A stretch of DNA of 64,000 bases from assembly GCF_040581485.1 (NCBI RefSeq), contig NC_090128.1, forward strand, positions 26,752,931 through 26,816,930. The letters are read 5' to 3'. Below are positions 1 to 12,045 of the stretch, piece after piece. The notes under the pieces are model-generated. The model saw nothing but the letters and a program-made list of their open reading frames with translations, made no database searches and had not been told where the DNA came from. Both the position numbers and the translations under genes were made by a program. Each line of letters begins with the position of its first letter. Within the stretch, counting starts at the first letter, position 1. The stretch comes from Linepithema humile (Eukaryota > Arthropoda > Insecta > Hymenoptera > Formicidae).

Positions 1-721
1 GGAATAAAAAGATAATCAAAAATATGGGCACGATACACACGCGTTTTTGTTCGTGCATCTCTCGATATCTATCATAACTTTTATTAAATGTAGAGATACT
101 AAATTTGCTCATCGAGCGATGTGTCAACAATGTCAATGAATGATCGAGAGATGCACGCGCACGCGTAGGTGTTTCCAGATAGTCTACAATAAACCAATGC
201 ACTCTAACTTTGAACGTGCAACTCATTCCTTTTCTTATCGTGCCTTTTACGACTTTACGGTGTTCCATAATTAGGTTTTATAAATGGAAAAGAGAAAATG
301 TGAAGTTATCTTAATGAAAATGTAAGCTTTGTTTCACTTCCATTTGCGCCTCCTTTTTCTAACATCTTATTTTCACTTCAAAGAAAATTGAAATAAACAT
401 TATACGCAACATTAAATCTTTTTTTATCTATTTATGAAAGCGCACTAAAAAGACAGAAGAACAAGTAATTTAATACATTAAACAGAATTTTTAAATAATA
501 CTTAATATTTTTATGTTTGCAATTTCTGTTTACAATTTTTTAATTTGAGGTAGAATTATTTGATTGCAGTTTATTTCCTGTTTTTTTCATTATTGATTAA
601 AAAATTATTTAATTATTGATTTAATTAATTTTTGATTATTGATAATTTAATTATTGATTAAAAAAACTATTGCGGTAAAAAAATATAGTGTTTTATTAAT
701 ATAATATAATATGTTTTTCAG
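1..721. other. AT-rich non-coding flank
   Basis: No supported gene is seen. The stretch holds a perfect inverted repeat near its start (listed separately) and, at about 589-668, an AT-rich block in which the word TTATTGATTA and close variants recur several times. A polypyrimidine-like run ends in CAG at 719-721 and could be the acceptor of the following non-coding exon. Confidence 0.5.
52..157. repeat. Perfect 15-bp inverted repeat, long hairpin
   Basis: The arm CGTGCATCTCTCGAT at 52-66 is matched by its exact reverse complement at 143-157. The similarity continues outward with gaps (ACAC and ACGCGT words at about 36-46 and 160-173). The loop is about 76 bases. It could be a small fold-back transposon remnant, a structured RNA or a paired binding site. 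No known insect microRNA was recognised in it. Confidence 0.6.
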
Positions 722-1551
722 GCAAGTACAAGAAGCATTCTTGTCGTGAACGTAGCATCATATCGCACTGCGATAATCGCAGTGATCAACCATCAATAGC
801 AGTGCTAACGCCATCTTCAGCCATTTTACTTACTTATCGTCGGATCAAAACGTAAAGAGTGAATGCTCCGCGATTAAACATTTTTATCCGTTAAAAGTGT
901 GTAGCCAGTGCGAATTTCGGGAGTGTTGAAAGTCGGGAATGTCGATTAAAATGACGGGCGACTGCTGGAATGTATTATTTATCGTGAATGTTCGCGACGA
1001 GTGTCGTTCCATCGATCTCCAAACCGTAGATTGAAACTAGCACGGTTCAGGCTAGTAGAAATTTTTATGTGACAAACGTTATATTCGCTCAAGAGAGTAA
1101 AAACACGATGTACTTTTTATTAACATGTAGCATGTTGAAAATTTAGCTTATCGGGATTAAATCGGGTAAAACGTAGTTGTGTTGTATGCTATTCGTGCGA
1201 GATAACCTCTACGCCATCTTTTCAAGGTAGTCAGCGCTTGTTTCGTTAGCTCGGCGAGTTTGTTTACAGTACCGCGACGATCACCGAATGTGTAAGAGTA
1301 ATAATCGGATAGTTACGTGTATGAATACGTTTTATGTTGCATTTATACGTTTCGAGTACCGAAGCAAATTCGCGACTAAAATTTGTATAATTTTTACGTT
1401 AGTAAACGTGCATTTTAACTTTTGTTCAGTAGTGCGTGTAATTACATGTGAATTATCAGCATTTATTCTTCGATGGAACTTCGATGGATTTAATAATTTA
1501 ACAACGAATCGAAACAGCAGCTAGGACAGACTGTAATAATGAATAATAATA
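722..1551 (+). other. Candidate 5' UTR exon (non-coding)
   Basis: A TTTTTCAG acceptor-like sequence precedes position 722 and an ATA|GTGAGT donor follows position 1551. The interval is richer in GC than its flanks and has no start codon opening a convincing protein; the only open frame (1288-1524) is low-complexity and resembles nothing known. Together with the next exon, which carries an ATG near its start, this suggests spliced leader sequence of a plus-strand gene. The 5' limit is uncertain: transcription could start inside the interval rather than splice into it. This is inference from splice signals only. Confidence 0.3.
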
Positions 1552-1799
1552 GTGAGTAGAATAATTTGGTCATTACTTAAATATTTATTACATTTGTAAT
1601 AAGATATTTAAAAGCATTTATTAAACTCTTTTTTGAAACCTTTATTAAATAATTATTAAAATATTGAAATTATTATTTATTGCACATAATTATATTTTAA
1701 TCAACATGAAATAATGAAATAATACATAATAACGAATCTAGAAAATATTATAATGTAATTTTGATCATTTATAACTAAAATATATATTAATTTTACTAG

Positions 1800-1850
1800 G
1801 TACACAGCCGAAAAGATGCACTTACAATTACCTGAAGGATACAACGATTG
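1800..1850 (+). CDS. Candidate first coding exon, partial gene
   Basis: A TTTTACTAG acceptor precedes 1800 and a strong GTGAGT donor begins at 1851. An ATG at 1816-1818, in fair start context (AAAAG before it), opens 11 codons reading MHLQLPEGYND followed by TG, so the exon ends in phase 2 and the next residue is Trp or Cys once joined. The exon is only 51 bases. The sequence does not match a family I can name, so no function is given. No later exon in the window can be joined directly: the candidate exon at 43066 would hit a stop in that phase, so another exon must intervene or the two belong to different transcripts. The fold-back elements at 3.3-4.2 kb would lie in its intron. Confidence rests on paired splice signals around an ATG, nothing more. 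Confidence 0.4.
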
Positions 1851-3304
1851 GTGAGTGAATTTATTTATTATATTTACGTAGTTAACTGGTATAAAATACT
1901 AATATCCGTTATCTTCTCATTTATCAATATTTGCTACATAATTTTTGAAGACTCCGCTTTGACAAAAAATCTATATTGTATTTTTATAGAAATAAGTAAT
2001 AAAATATAAAATAACTTTTTTTTTACACCAAATATTTTTAAATTTTGAGCAAATGTGTTATTTATTTCTGTTAAAATTTTGAAAATATTAATTATATAAA
2101 CATAAAAAACATATAAACGTAAAAAAATTGTGCATATGTAAATTATAAAAATTTTAATTTAGGAACTAAAATTCTAAAGATATAAATTTTGTGAAACTAT
2201 AATGCTCAATACAATTTTAATTTACATGAATATATTTTTTACTTAATTTTATTGATCAAATTAATCGTTCAATGTTTTTACAAAACAGCAAATTGTCAAA
2301 GTATAGTTCAGATGAACAGTTTGTTGGTGCACTGAAAAAGCCATAGTTATTGATACAATTGTTCATGCAACAAATTACATTCGGATACAAGTTTGTACAC
2401 AGGAAAGTCAAGTACGTGGAAAATGATATAATGGATGAATGAGAAGCTAACGGTAAATGTTACCGTCTGTGTACAATCACATATACATATATCTACGTGC
2501 AGTAGGCGTGCATACTGTGCAGTGCATGCACACGAGTGCACGTACGAGACTCCAAGAGTAGGAATCGACGGTACTGTCAACATACGAGCAGTTCGCCTCG
2601 TTGATTAGCTGTTCGCTTGTAGATACGTCGCTTTCGGTTGCTTGCTTCTCCTAAATCCAATACTGATTGTATACCGCAATTAATTTTAACACTGCAATCG
2701 TGATTCTTGCAGTTCAATATTTCATAATCTTAAAGAAGAAGAAAAGAAAGGAATAATTTGTTAAAAACTGTTTTAAATTACTCCAAAAATATATTCTTAA
2801 AATTAGATAAGCAATTTTGAAATTATTTGGAACATTACAAGAGAAATTTTGACAAAAATAATAAAAAATATATTTAACAAACATAAAACGAAGATATTAG
2901 ATGAATTGATTATCGAAAGATTCTTTTATAGACAAATAACTTTATATCGAAAGATACTTTTATAGAGAGTTCTTTTTCATTTATATCTTTCAATATTATT
3001 AGTTATAATTTTTTAATTTATTCGAAGAAGCGCTTCAATATTTCGATTGTAAGCAAAAATGAGATTTAATACTTCTTTTAATTCATATTTTTGAAGAATA
3101 TTCTTTCAGTACTGATAGAAGCATTTTTCTCATTTTATTTATATAACTGCTTATAATTCTATTCATATAATTTTATGAATCCATTCAATAAATAAAAGAC
3201 TAAGAATAAAAATCAAATAAATTATAATAGATAATATCTGTGATATTGACGATAAAGTTAATAAGATATTCGGAAATATTAAAATAATTAAAGTATATAT
3301 TATA
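1851..3304. other. AT-rich sequence, putative intron
   Basis: No gene or conserved protein is visible. A slightly GC-richer patch at about 2320-2650 stands out from the AT-rich surroundings. The minus-strand open frame at 2347-2583 resembles nothing known and is taken as chance. Confidence 0.4.
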
Positions 3305-4020
3305 TACAAGGTACTCTAAACCAACCGTATCATTCATTAATCATAGCTTCTTGAAATAATTTTGTAGGCGAAAATCTTTATACCAATATGTCGAGATTAC
3401 AGTAACTTTTAGATGCAAAGTATTTCAAGTTGTCCAAATAGATTGTTAAAAATTTAAGCGCTTGCATATTGATTTTTATATCCCTACCATATAAACAATC
3501 TCAAAAATCTGCTAATAATGATTAGTCTGAGACACTTTGTGTATATTTTACATTATTTTTAAATCTTTTTTCTTGATGATATTAAAGTAAATTAAATTAG
3601 TTTGACTTACAGACATGTGATGTGCAGCAGCAAGGTTGTTTACAAGTTAATTTGTAACATACAAAGTGCATCCAAATTATATAGCGTTAAAAATAATTAT
3701 TTGAGAAATAATTACACATATTAAATTGTTTTATTTTAATACCATGAACAGAATAGATTTAAAAATAATGTAAAATATACAAGTGTCTCTCAGACTCACC
3801 CGTAACAGATTTCTGAGATTTCTCATATAATAAGGATATACAAATCAATATGCAATGTGTAAATTTTTGACAATCTAATTAGTCAACTTTAAACACTTTG
3901 CCAAAAATTACTGTAGCTTCGACAATTTTGTATAGTCTTCAAAAATAATCTCAGGAATTTTTTAACAAGTGATTATTAACAGGCGATAAAGTTGGTACAG
4001 GATCTGGAACACTCTCTGTA
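3305..4020. mobile_element. Fold-back element with ~260-bp inverted arms
   Basis: The left arm (about 3315-3565) is repeated in inverted orientation at about 3756-4000. The innermost part is nearly exact: GATTTAAAAATAATGTAAAA on the right arm is the complement of the word ending at 3565. Divergence rises outward, with small indels. About 190 bases of AT-rich spacer separate the arms and contain no recognisable transposase. The outer ends read TACAAGGTAC on the left and, in complement, TACAGAGAGT on the right, so the termini are approximate and the target duplication is unclear. It fits a non-autonomous DNA transposon of MITE or fold-back type. If transcribed it would form a long imperfect double-stranded RNA. 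Confidence 0.75.
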
Positions 4021-4024
4021 TTTA

Positions 4025-4215
4025 AAGTGACCGTAAAACTGATATAAATAAGTAACTGTTACTTAAAATAAGATTTTTTTAGTAAAAAATTATTTGTAGA
4101 AAAATTTAATTGAATTATATTACATAATAATAATGTAATAATTTTTTAAAATAATTTTTTACTAAAAAAATTTTATTTTAAGTAATAGTTACTTATATCA
4201 GTTTTATGGTTACTT
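4025..4215. mobile_element. Second short palindromic MITE
   Basis: Arms of about 70 bases (4025-4096 and 4145-4215) are inverted copies. The outer words AAGTGACC/GTAAAACTGATATA and AAGTAACC/ATAAAACTGATATA match closely, as do the inner TTTTAGTAAAAAATTATTT words. The loop is about 48 bases and AT-rich. It abuts the larger fold-back element directly and has different termini, so it is a separate insertion or a nested one. No coding capacity. Confidence 0.7.
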
Positions 4216-7200
4216 ACTTGATTTGTACTCTTAATTCTTTAAGTGTGCTTTAACACATTGCGTAATTGGAATACAATATCAAATGGATTTATATATAAGC
4301 ATGTGGCTATTGACTTACGTCATCATTAGTACATTAAGTTTCGATTAGCTCATTTCTCAACTGCTGTTTTAATCGAATTCGCATAACGTATTTGTTAGTT
4401 TGGCACATATATCGCGACTCCGATATCAGGCTTCGCCAATGATTAGTTCACTTGGAAGCGGGAACCGAGCTAAATCCATGCGCGATGGTTTAGCCGGGTC
4501 GAATAGCAGCACCCTATAATCGAAACGTTATAGCCATGCGCGGGAGTGTAGATCATGTTATACGATCGCCTCCATTAACATGCATATATACTTCCATACG
4601 ATATGTGCGTAGCTCGTGAGAGCGTGTATCGTGCCGCGGATGCTTGCGCGATCATAGGTGCATGCCATTCCATGCGGCGGCCAGCGCCGTTTTTGACCGA
4701 TAAAAGGGAGTTCATAGAACACGGGGGACTCATCAGGATGTCCGAATAGCTACGTCCGGCTATATCGACATTCCACGCGTCTCTGTGTCGAAAGCGATTT
4801 ACTGAAAGGATCAAAGGAGATCCGCGCAAATGCGTTATTATGCGAGACGCTTCGGTAGTTCAGCCAGAAATTGGTAAATATGCGACATCAGAATGCCGCA
4901 TGCTAATCAATTCGTTTTGCATGCGTTTGCTGGAATTACACCACGTATTTATGCCAGGAATCTGTACGAATCAGTGAAGAGTAATACGATAGGATAGGAG
5001 GATAATTTTATCTTTTTCTATACATACATTTTGATCACAAGTTTCTATTTTCTGTTCGATTCTATTTTCCATCTCACGTAACAAAATTATTTAAAGAACT
5101 TGTCGTCACAGAATTTCAAAAACTTGAAAAATATATAAAATGATGTACTTACATAAGTATATATAGAAATGTTAAAAATAATATATAAAAAGTTAATTTT
5201 AAGAAATTATTTGTAGCATACATATATTTATACATTTTATTTTATGCATTTACGTAATCTATAAATTTTAAAGAAAAATCTAAATGTGTACCATTTTTTT
5301 ATGTTTATAAAAAATTATTTAAAAACATAGCTAGAGATAGTTATATGTAACATAAAAAAAAAGAAACAAAATTTATTTCTACTAATAAATCAATTAGAAA
5401 CAATGGTAAAAGAAATTTATGAGACTTGTATCTCACAATTTAAATCTCATGAGTAGATATCAAAGCAAAGATGACACAAGCAGTATATCATGGTTTCAAT
5501 ATAATGTTTGGACAAAGTTAATTGGGATTCTGCGACGACTAAAGGGTTAGTCACTGAGCGTATATCGCATCAGGAAGGGTATGCGCCAGGAATACAGTAA
5601 TTATGATTCTCGGACACATCGCATTCAGAGGGAAATGAACTTCGCGCCCCGACACGCGACTTCATTAACGAATGGCCACGCTGAATGGACCTAAACATCC
5701 TAGTTCCTCAGGGAGATCTCTTAGGATTCCTAGTTACCTCTACGGGGAAAAGAGGGTCAAGGGGGTCAAGAGGCATGATTAATTGCTCGTCGTCTAATTA
5801 CCAATTAGTACCGACCGACCGAGATGCCGTTCAGCATTCTTACTTTTCCACCGTTTTCTCGCCCGAAATCTATTAGACTAATTATTGTCGCACGGCGTAA
5901 CCGTTTCCATTAGTTCGACTCATCCGGAAACACGTGTTCGGAATGCGACGTATTTGCTTTTGTCGATTGGACATATATTAATTTGTCTCAATTGGCGAAA
6001 ATTGCACGGAGAAAATTAATCCGGAATAAATTTATTTGGTACAGTGCCAAGCGGGAGATTCTTTCGCAGATAAATTCGTGACATATTGATAACTTATCAA
6101 GCTTTTATCGCGAAATATTCTTAAAATTGAAGTATACGTTACGATTAAAAATCTAAAAATACTGGAATGCAGTGGCTATTGTGCGAGCGTTTATCATGTA
6201 TACTTCTCTTTTATTCATGTAAGCAGAGTGAGCGCATTTTATATATCGGAAATAGAATAAAAAAATACGCACGTGTTAACGCAAATTGATAAATATTAAA
6301 ATCTATTTATTAAAAAAAATTTATAAATATTATAGAATATGTTTTCAATGCAGATGCATTTTCTCGATACTAAAGAATATTTTTTATTAAATATTGTTTT
6401 GTCGTTTAAGGACGATTGAATGGCTATTCAATTCTGAGTATTCAGTATATACATACATACGTATGTAAGTCCTGTTTTTAAAGTTATGGACAGTTTGTAT
6501 GAAACCGGTTTTTGCTAATGATCTGTGTGTTACGTTCCTTTGTTTATTGATATACCTACATTTTTTATTAACATATTCAAAACGCGAATATAAGCAATAT
6601 TAATTAAACAACTTTGTTAATAAAAGTAGAACGTTTATTTGACCGACGTGCAGCGAATGACGTAAAATCATCACGTTTCTTGCCTTGTATAAGTCAATAT
6701 TATTGAATACAGGCTGCATACGCGATCACCTGAGCAGAAGGGCGCACGATAGGCGCCCAGGGCAAAGGGCTGCTCTTCTTGAAATATTTATGCGTTTGCC
6801 GCGGAAAGCGTAAATATTGTATGGGCCTCGATGCCGCTGGATACGATGGGATATACGCTCTGGCAAAAGGGAGGATCGAGAACACAGGCGGCAGGACTCC
6901 CCTTTCGGCAGAATCAATTTTCCTTATTTATCACCGGCAATTGTTTTTCGATATCGTTCCCTACGGGGAATATCGGCACGTTTGGCTTACGGTGCATGTC
7001 TTGAACGTCGTTGTCTATCATAGATATTAAAAATATATGAAAACGCATTTTGGATCATCCATATTGAGATATGTTAGGATCTTTTCCAACGCGTCTTTTC
7101 CAAGATAAAAGAAGTGAAGAGCAAAATGCATTTCTGAATAAATACAAATTATTTATACAGAATCGTTATAAATATTTCATCATTGACATTTGTTCTGATT

Positions 7201-8216
7201 TGCTTCAAACTCTAGATATCCACATTATTTGTTTATATACCAAATGTATGTGATTATTGCACATAACATTTTATATACGCTTTTGTTAATATTTTTAATC
7301 ATGTGATCAATCATGTGATCATTAAAACGAAATGATAATTACTTAATAATATTTCTATAGAGAGAAATAGCGTCAATCACATGGACACACATATTGTTCT
7401 CTTATACAAGGAAACCTGACAGACTCTCAGGAAGAATCGAATTTATATATGTATTGTTTAGTGAAAGTATAAATTTTTGCGATATTACTAGGTCTTTTAT
7501 TTAGAAGAAGCTTCGTTGTCCAGCGCATTCATTTAATCCTCAAGGATGTCTCGTCACTGCAGGCCTTGGCACGTCGCGCACTTTTCCATAAGCTCCAGCT
7601 TCAGAAAATCCCTTCTGAAAGAAAAAGATAGAGCTCCCCCATTAAGTAAAATGCCGAACAAATAAGGATTTTCTCTTGAAGCGATGTACCTTTAGCTTTA
7701 TCGGAAGTCAGACGAAATTCGAGGAGACCATGCGGAATAGCATGCGCTAGATACACGCCTTACCTTATTTATCGAAGAACGTTGCTTACATATAACAATT
7801 CTATTCGTGACGTTTTTTTATACACCTCAATATTTGTCTCATTAAATACTCAGGCACTATAGTTCTCTTTTAAAACAATGAAAAATATGTTCTTACGTCG
7901 GTTTTATCGTAATCATAATTTTGTCGATGCGGTTAATTTAAAATATCGAGATAGAGCATGTTATATCGCACACCGTTTGTCCAATATTTAACCGGAATAA
8001 ATGGCAGGGATACATTAAAATTAACGCGTTTAGCGTTAATTATAAATAACGTATTGACATATGGGTTTATAGCTCGTTATGATAATTAAGTGGACGCTTT
8101 ATCGTGTTCTGATTCGATGTAATCGGGTTTGGCTTGTAACAAAGCTCTATTATATTAATAATACTATGCTAAATATAAATATAAATTATTCCCTCACTTT
8201 CATTCCGCGCGTTTTC
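4216..8216. other. Non-coding stretch, AT-rich with GC islands
   Basis: No gene supported. GC-richer islands occur at about 4430-4980, 5540-5960 and 6650-7020 in an AT-rich background. The islands contain short open frames on both strands that overlap and match nothing. The island at 5.64-5.84 kb holds clustered binding-site-like motifs listed separately. ATCATGTGATC-type words recur at 7300-7322. Confidence 0.45.
5754..5808. promoter_or_regulatory. Putative cis-regulatory motif cluster
   Basis: GGGTCA at 5754-5759 is repeated after three bases at 5763-5768, a direct repeat resembling nuclear-receptor half-sites with a 3-base spacer. It is followed at 5794-5808 by CTAATTACCAATTAG, a perfect inverted repeat of two homeodomain-type AATT cores. 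Such clustering is common in enhancers, but binding here is inferred from sequence alone. Confidence 0.3.
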
Positions 8217-8217
8217 G

Positions 8218-8310
8218 CCATTTTCCTTTGATAAGGCATTTTCCTTTGATAGAGATAAAAATGCTGCGCAATAGAGCTAAACGCGCCAACTCTAAAGCTA
8301 AATGCGCCAA
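8218..8310. promoter_or_regulatory. Tandem TCF-like sites and short duplications
   Basis: The 16-base word CCATTTTCCTTTGATA (8218-8233) is repeated at 8236-8251 with one change. Both copies contain CCTTTGAT, the core bound by TCF/Pangolin HMG proteins. A second small tandem repeat follows: GCTAAACGCGCCAA (8276-8289) and GCTAAATGCGCCAA (8297-8310). The response to Wnt signalling is inference; the duplications are direct observation. Confidence 0.35.
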
Positions 8311-11300
8311 TGATACGTTTTAAATGCACGAGCATATTCTCTTACGTAAAAGATAATGTTCAGTAAGAATTTTCTCCGTGTTTATTGCCTCGCGCCTCTG
8401 CAGTTTACGAAGGAGCTACGTTCGTTGCGTTTCTGTATAACGACGAAATTTAGTGTACACAACGTTGGTATGTATATTTATACATGAGGTATATTTGACA
8501 TTTACCAGAATGCATGAGTGCTTTTACAAGGTAGAAAGTCGATTGCGGAAAGAAATGATGAAGTAAATGCGCGATAATGGTGAAAGCTCAAAAGCTATAG
8601 AAAAGTGTATAAAATAGAATATCCACTATATAATCTAATAACTTTGTGTCTCAGTAATGAATTGTTAGATATGAAAGTTCAGAAGTTGGTTATAAGTTTA
8701 ATTTCAATGTGGTTTACCAACTGCGTTAATTTTATTATTTCCTGCTTGATAAGTTCCGCAACAGAACAGAAGTTAATATTTATTTTCGTATGGCGTGAAC
8801 ACACGAAGGCAAAGCGAGCAAATATACGTGACTTCGTAAGTTCCATTTCGTATATCGTGCGCGAATTTGGTCCTCGCTACATAAAGTCCAAATAACTCTC
8901 CTTCGCGCTTTCACCATTTTCCATCGGCGCACGCTCACCTTAGATGTCGTCTCGCTAACAAGTTGGCTGCGAAGTCGTGTCTAACTTGATTAATGGAATA
9001 CTTGACTTATAGTTACGTAATAACCGAGCCTTCGTCCTTTAACCATGTACTTCATCACCCTCGTCGGCACTCGACATGTCAATGATGATAACGTCGAAAG
9101 TTCCCTCCACGAGCCAAATTAAAGATCACGAAGGTGGATTTACGCGCTCGTTAACGTTAGCGTTACTTTGCTAATGTCGTATGATACTTGCGAAAGTATT
9201 TAATTAATCGTGCGTGTTGTACACATCAACCAATTTTGCAGCGTGACGAAATTTTATCCTCCCAATGCAGTCATAACAATAGCGATATGTGCCGTGTAAT
9301 GACGATTTATACCAGGCGGTTTACCCCCGAGGTACCGTAGCGCAATTAGGTTTCTGCGGTCGATCGAAAATGTGAATACGTATGATCATTACATAAATTT
9401 GCTCGCGCGCTTTACAGCGTGTTTCACGATATATAATCACGTTTCACATACAAATACAGAAGACATGTCTATAATTCATGATAATTTGTGGTGATTGCGG
9501 AAGTGTATTTTGTTAATGTCTTGTATTTTTTTAACGTTGCGTCGGTATTTCTTTAACGTTGCGTAATATTTTACACAATCTATTGAAAGGCCAAGTTGAG
9601 TTTCCTCCGGCTTGCGTAATGCAACTATAAAATCTCTGAAGTATATTCGAAGTTTACAGTCTTGAAAAAGCTTCTGTTACTAAGCTGAGTATACCTGAAC
9701 CTTCGGACTTTTACAATGCCGATATTGTTGTTCTATGTTGCTATTCATGCTAAAAATTTTTATAGAATCTCGTGCAAGAATCAGGCGCGAGTTAGTGTTT
9801 CCTCACTTTTGTGAATAATTTATTGGTCAATTTTAGTCGGCAAATTGCAAAAATAAGACGTGTGTGGATCTAATAGGAAGCGAGCGACGCGTAAAAAATG
9901 TTACGGCGAGGTCGTTTAAGATTTTTACGGCAACGGCGACCATAAAAACGCGCGCGTTCGGCTTTATTAACCTCGCGCAGTAAGTCACCTTATACCTACC
10001 TACTTAAGAAATTGGTCCTTCCACGTTGAAATCCGGGCGATATTTAAACCATGGAACTATAGTGTAACTACTTCCTGACCTTGAGCCCCAGAGCTCAGAG
10101 CTCTCTGGCGCAGATGCTACCGGTTACTGAAGCAACCGTCGCGGCAACTTGCTACCGATTTTTCAGAGCGTACTAAGGTATTTCTCGTTAAATTTAAATT
10201 CAGATAAATTAAGGGAGGCGGCGTCTCGTGGAAAAAAAATAAGATTGGAGCTGCCGTGTAGGCGGGTAAGAAAGTCTCCGCTCTCCTCTCGTTTTCTATA
10301 TATTCTCTCCTTTTCCTCCTCCCTGTTTTCCCCACTGGAGGGCAATGGATAAGTTCGCTGGAGAGAGGTTGGGCGTTCGGATACAAGGGGTATTTTTAAC
10401 AGAGTTGAGGTACGGATTTGCATAGACAATAAGGGCTCTGCGATATATTGCGAGAACTTTTAACGTGCGAGCCTCCTTTCTAAGCTTCGCTCAAGGTATG
10501 AATAAGCCGTAAATAATTTTCCATTCGATTTTCCTTCTCGAGAAGCCTAAAGCAAGTAGATCCGTGGTGCGGAGAACCACTCGACAAAAGCAAGTGCCTC
10601 TGCAACGCCATAATTTTAAGATCTTTTATGAAACCACTTTCAATAATTATTTCGTTTTTTATTAAGAATTATATCCAGTAATTATATTGACGTGACGTTT
10701 GCAAAAAGCGATAACGACCTGAAAAACGTTCTTTGATACGTTTTGTTACTTTTAATTTTCTTTTTTAATATGAATCCAATTATTTATCATATAAAAATTT
10801 ATTTAGTATTGCCTATCAATTAGAACTTTTATCCAAAGTGAAATTAGCAGTATCGTAATTAGGAATTATTTCACTTAATGTTGAGGTTTAATATTGAGTT
10901 TGATCTAAACTTGATGCATTTTTTATTTTCTAATTATATATGTTATAAGAATTTTTCAATTTTATAATATAATTGTACATTTTTGCTGTGTATTGTATGT
11001 AGAATAATAATTTAATAGAGATTTGCAAACTTATAAAATAACATGCTCCCTCTTGCGTTAGATGGATGTACCGGTAGATACCTAGGATGCTTTTGCTAAA
11101 TTGTCGGTGCAACTGTGGAAAAGCTTGATTTGTTCTAACCAAGGGTGGAAACCCTGGATGGTTGAACAATTTCCCGAATGGCGGCGCCACAAACTATGAG
11201 GGGTAAATTTTACTCCTCTAGTCACATTATTATCAATTATCATTTGTTTGTAATTTTATTTTTACTATCTGAAAATATGAATTGTCACACATAGAATTTG

Positions 11301-11865
11301 TTTTTGAAATTCATAAATTTATATTTGGATAATAATTTAATAGTTGCTATAACTAATAATGATTGAAACATAATATAGTAATAAATAAAGTGTGCAATTT
11401 ACTAAATTTATTCATTTACTAAAATTGTGTTACATTTGATTCTAATTTATTTGAAAATAATATGAAATTAAATTAATTCATAATTTGTTTTTAATAAATT
11501 ACATTAGTTATACGCAGTGAAATATTTTTCTGTTTTTTTTTTCACTTGCTATTATTTTAATCTTTTATTTATTTGTTGTAATAGTTTTGTAGAATTTAAC
11601 AATGCTAGGTAATTAGCAAACTGAGCACGGATTTATCTAATCCATCGTGTGTTCGCTTAATTTAAAATTCAATAAAAATTTATGAGGCTTGTTGACTGTT
11701 CACGTCCCTCATAATTACCAACTACGTAGATTGCAATATCGTATGTGCATTGGTGAGGTATGGCGGGACTATCGATCTCCGTAGGTCCCGCCAGTGGCAC
11801 AACCTGCAAAAGTACATCAGGCCAATTCGCCGAGAAACGGAGAGGACGGGTCGCGAGAACGGCGT
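8311..11865. other. Non-coding stretch without supported gene
   Basis: Mixed composition: AT-rich at 10600-11640, CpG-richer at 8880-10560. A 19-base tandem repeat lies at 9524-9564 (listed separately). A GC-poor inverted word pair around GAGCTCAGAGCTC occurs at 10089-10105. Short open frames at 10117-10429 overlap on both strands and are rejected as chance. Confidence 0.45.
9524..9564. repeat. 19-bp tandem repeat ending TTAACGTTGCGT
   Basis: TATTTTTTTAACGTTGCGT (9524-9542) recurs at 9546-9564 with a single difference, a period of 22 bases. The shared TTAACGTTGCG part resembles a C/EBP-like half-site and the second copy continues into GTAA. It may be a duplicated factor-binding site or simple slippage. 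Confidence 0.55.
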
Positions 11866-12045
11866 CATTACTCAAATTCTCATTAGCAACGCTAGAGCCA
11901 AGCCATCCAGCGAGTTTACTAATTAACGCAGCCAGGGTGGTCCCTTAATATTAGGAGGAGGATCGCGTGAGAGCGAAGACGCGACAGTAGAATATATCGT
12001 TGCCGGTTTTCATTAACAAGGAGACAAATGCCCGATCGACGTGGC
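11866..12045. promoter_or_regulatory. Putative regulatory module A1 (paired with A2)
   Basis: Contains in order CATTACTCAAATTCTCATTA, then CTAATTAACGCA (11919-11930), then GATCGACGTGGC (12034-12045). The same three blocks occur in the same order at 28407-28643. Block 1 matches at 21 of 22 positions by hand count, and blocks 2 and 3 are identical over 12 bases each. Block 1 to block 2 spacing is 53 versus 54 bases; block 3 is further away in the second copy. No open frame is shared, so conserved non-coding DNA is the likeliest reading. The TAATTA core is typical of homeodomain sites. Confidence 0.5.
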
